Below are positions 4,862 to 5,008 of a stretch of DNA of 5,008 nt, piece by piece. The stretch is from Candidatus Zhuqueibacterota bacterium 4484_219 (GTDB lineage: Bacteria; Zhuqueibacterota; JdFR-76; 4484-219). Every line of letters starts with the position of its first letter. Position 1 is the stretch's first letter. Below the pieces are notes generated by a model. It did no database searches. It saw nothing but the letters and a program-made list of their open reading frames with translations, and was not told the origin of the DNA. Made by a program: the position numbers and the translations under genes. The stretch covers positions 1-5,008 of the forward strand of contig MZGM01000125.1 in NCBI GenBank assembly GCA_002085035.1, written 5' to 3'.

Positions 4862-5008
4862 ATGAAACCACGACGCAAATCGCGACAGGTGATCGTAGGA
4901 AAAGTGCCGATTGGCGGTGATGCCCCCATTACAGTACAGTCGATGACAAATACCAAAACTGAAGACATAGCTGCCACAGTGCATCAGATACTTCAACTTG
5001 AAGAGGCA
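4862..5008 (+). CDS. ispG: 4-hydroxy-3-methylbut-2-enyl diphosphate synthase (flavodoxin/ferredoxin), 5' part
   Basis: The first 49 codons of ispG (gcpE); the rest lies beyond the window. The text RKSRQVIVGKVPIGGDAPIT, then VQSMTNTKTEDIAATVHQI, is the well-conserved IspG N-terminus. VQSMTNTKT is diagnostic and begins the TIM-barrel domain. IspG converts ME-cPP to HMBPP in the penultimate step of the MEP isoprenoid pathway, using a [4Fe-4S] cluster whose cysteines are in the unseen C-terminal part. GGGTGG (4849-4854), seven bases before the ATG, is a modest ribosome site. The frame stays open upstream to the lipoprotein stop at 4775-4777, but no ATG, GTG or TTG lies in frame there, so 4862 is the only good start. 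The gap of 84 bases and shared strand make it the fifth gene of the run, though an own promoter is possible. Confidence 0.95.
   Translation, partial: MKPRRKSRQVIVGKVPIGGDAPITVQSMTNTKTEDIAATVHQILQLEEA

Noticed and set aside
4799..4996. Minus-strand frame opposite the ispG start
   Set aside because: It is antisense to a clear ispG N-terminus and has no ribosome site or family match.

Overview
The window reads as bacterial chromosome from an AT-rich, probably uncultured lineage of the FCB group (Bacteroidota, Calditrichota, KSB1, Cloacimonadota and relatives). Three things point that way: a C-terminal module of the FlgD-like/type IX sorting kind at the left edge, a short YjbH-type outer-membrane protein, and a DUF6485-type cysteine-rich protein. 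The exact phylum is inference. I see no tRNA, rRNA, CRISPR array, transposase or phage gene.

Left part, minus strand (1-1690). A nitrilase-superfamily hydrolase (793-1587) lies upstream of a cold-shock protein (298-498), which ends in a strong intrinsic terminator (236-279). Beyond the terminator is a start-less stretch (1-221) whose end encodes a recognisable FlgD-like/T9SS C-terminal motif. It looks like a decayed gene end that runs off the window. The gap between the nitrilase and the cold-shock gene (499-792) holds several inverted repeats, including a 21-bp near-perfect palindrome, and probably includes a long structured leader for the cold-shock mRNA.

Middle (1588-2930). The nitrilase and the outer-membrane protein gene (1829-2593) are divergent. 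Between them are two good sigma-70-like promoters facing outward, and two copies of TGTACCGG that flank the nitrilase promoter like a pair of operator sites. After the outer-membrane gene comes a 337-bp non-coding stretch holding a low-complexity dispersed-repeat fragment, one perfect DnaA-box 9-mer and a candidate promoter.

Right part, plus strand (2931-5008). Five genes lie in one tight run: a DUF6485-like Cys-rich small protein, a HAD phosphatase of the phosphoglycolate-phosphatase type, a small three-helix membrane protein, a lipoprotein with a carboxypeptidase-regulatory-like beta-sandwich, and the 5' end of ispG (MEP isoprenoid pathway). Gaps are 20, 11, -11 and 84 bases, so a single operon is likely. 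Only the first gene has a strong Shine-Dalgarno sequence.

I found no clear new multi-gene system. The most unusual items are the paired sites around the nitrilase promoter, the palindrome and leader upstream of the cold-shock gene, the close match of the nitrilase to hyperthermophilic archaeal nitrilases, and the unexplained small-protein genes ahead of ispG.
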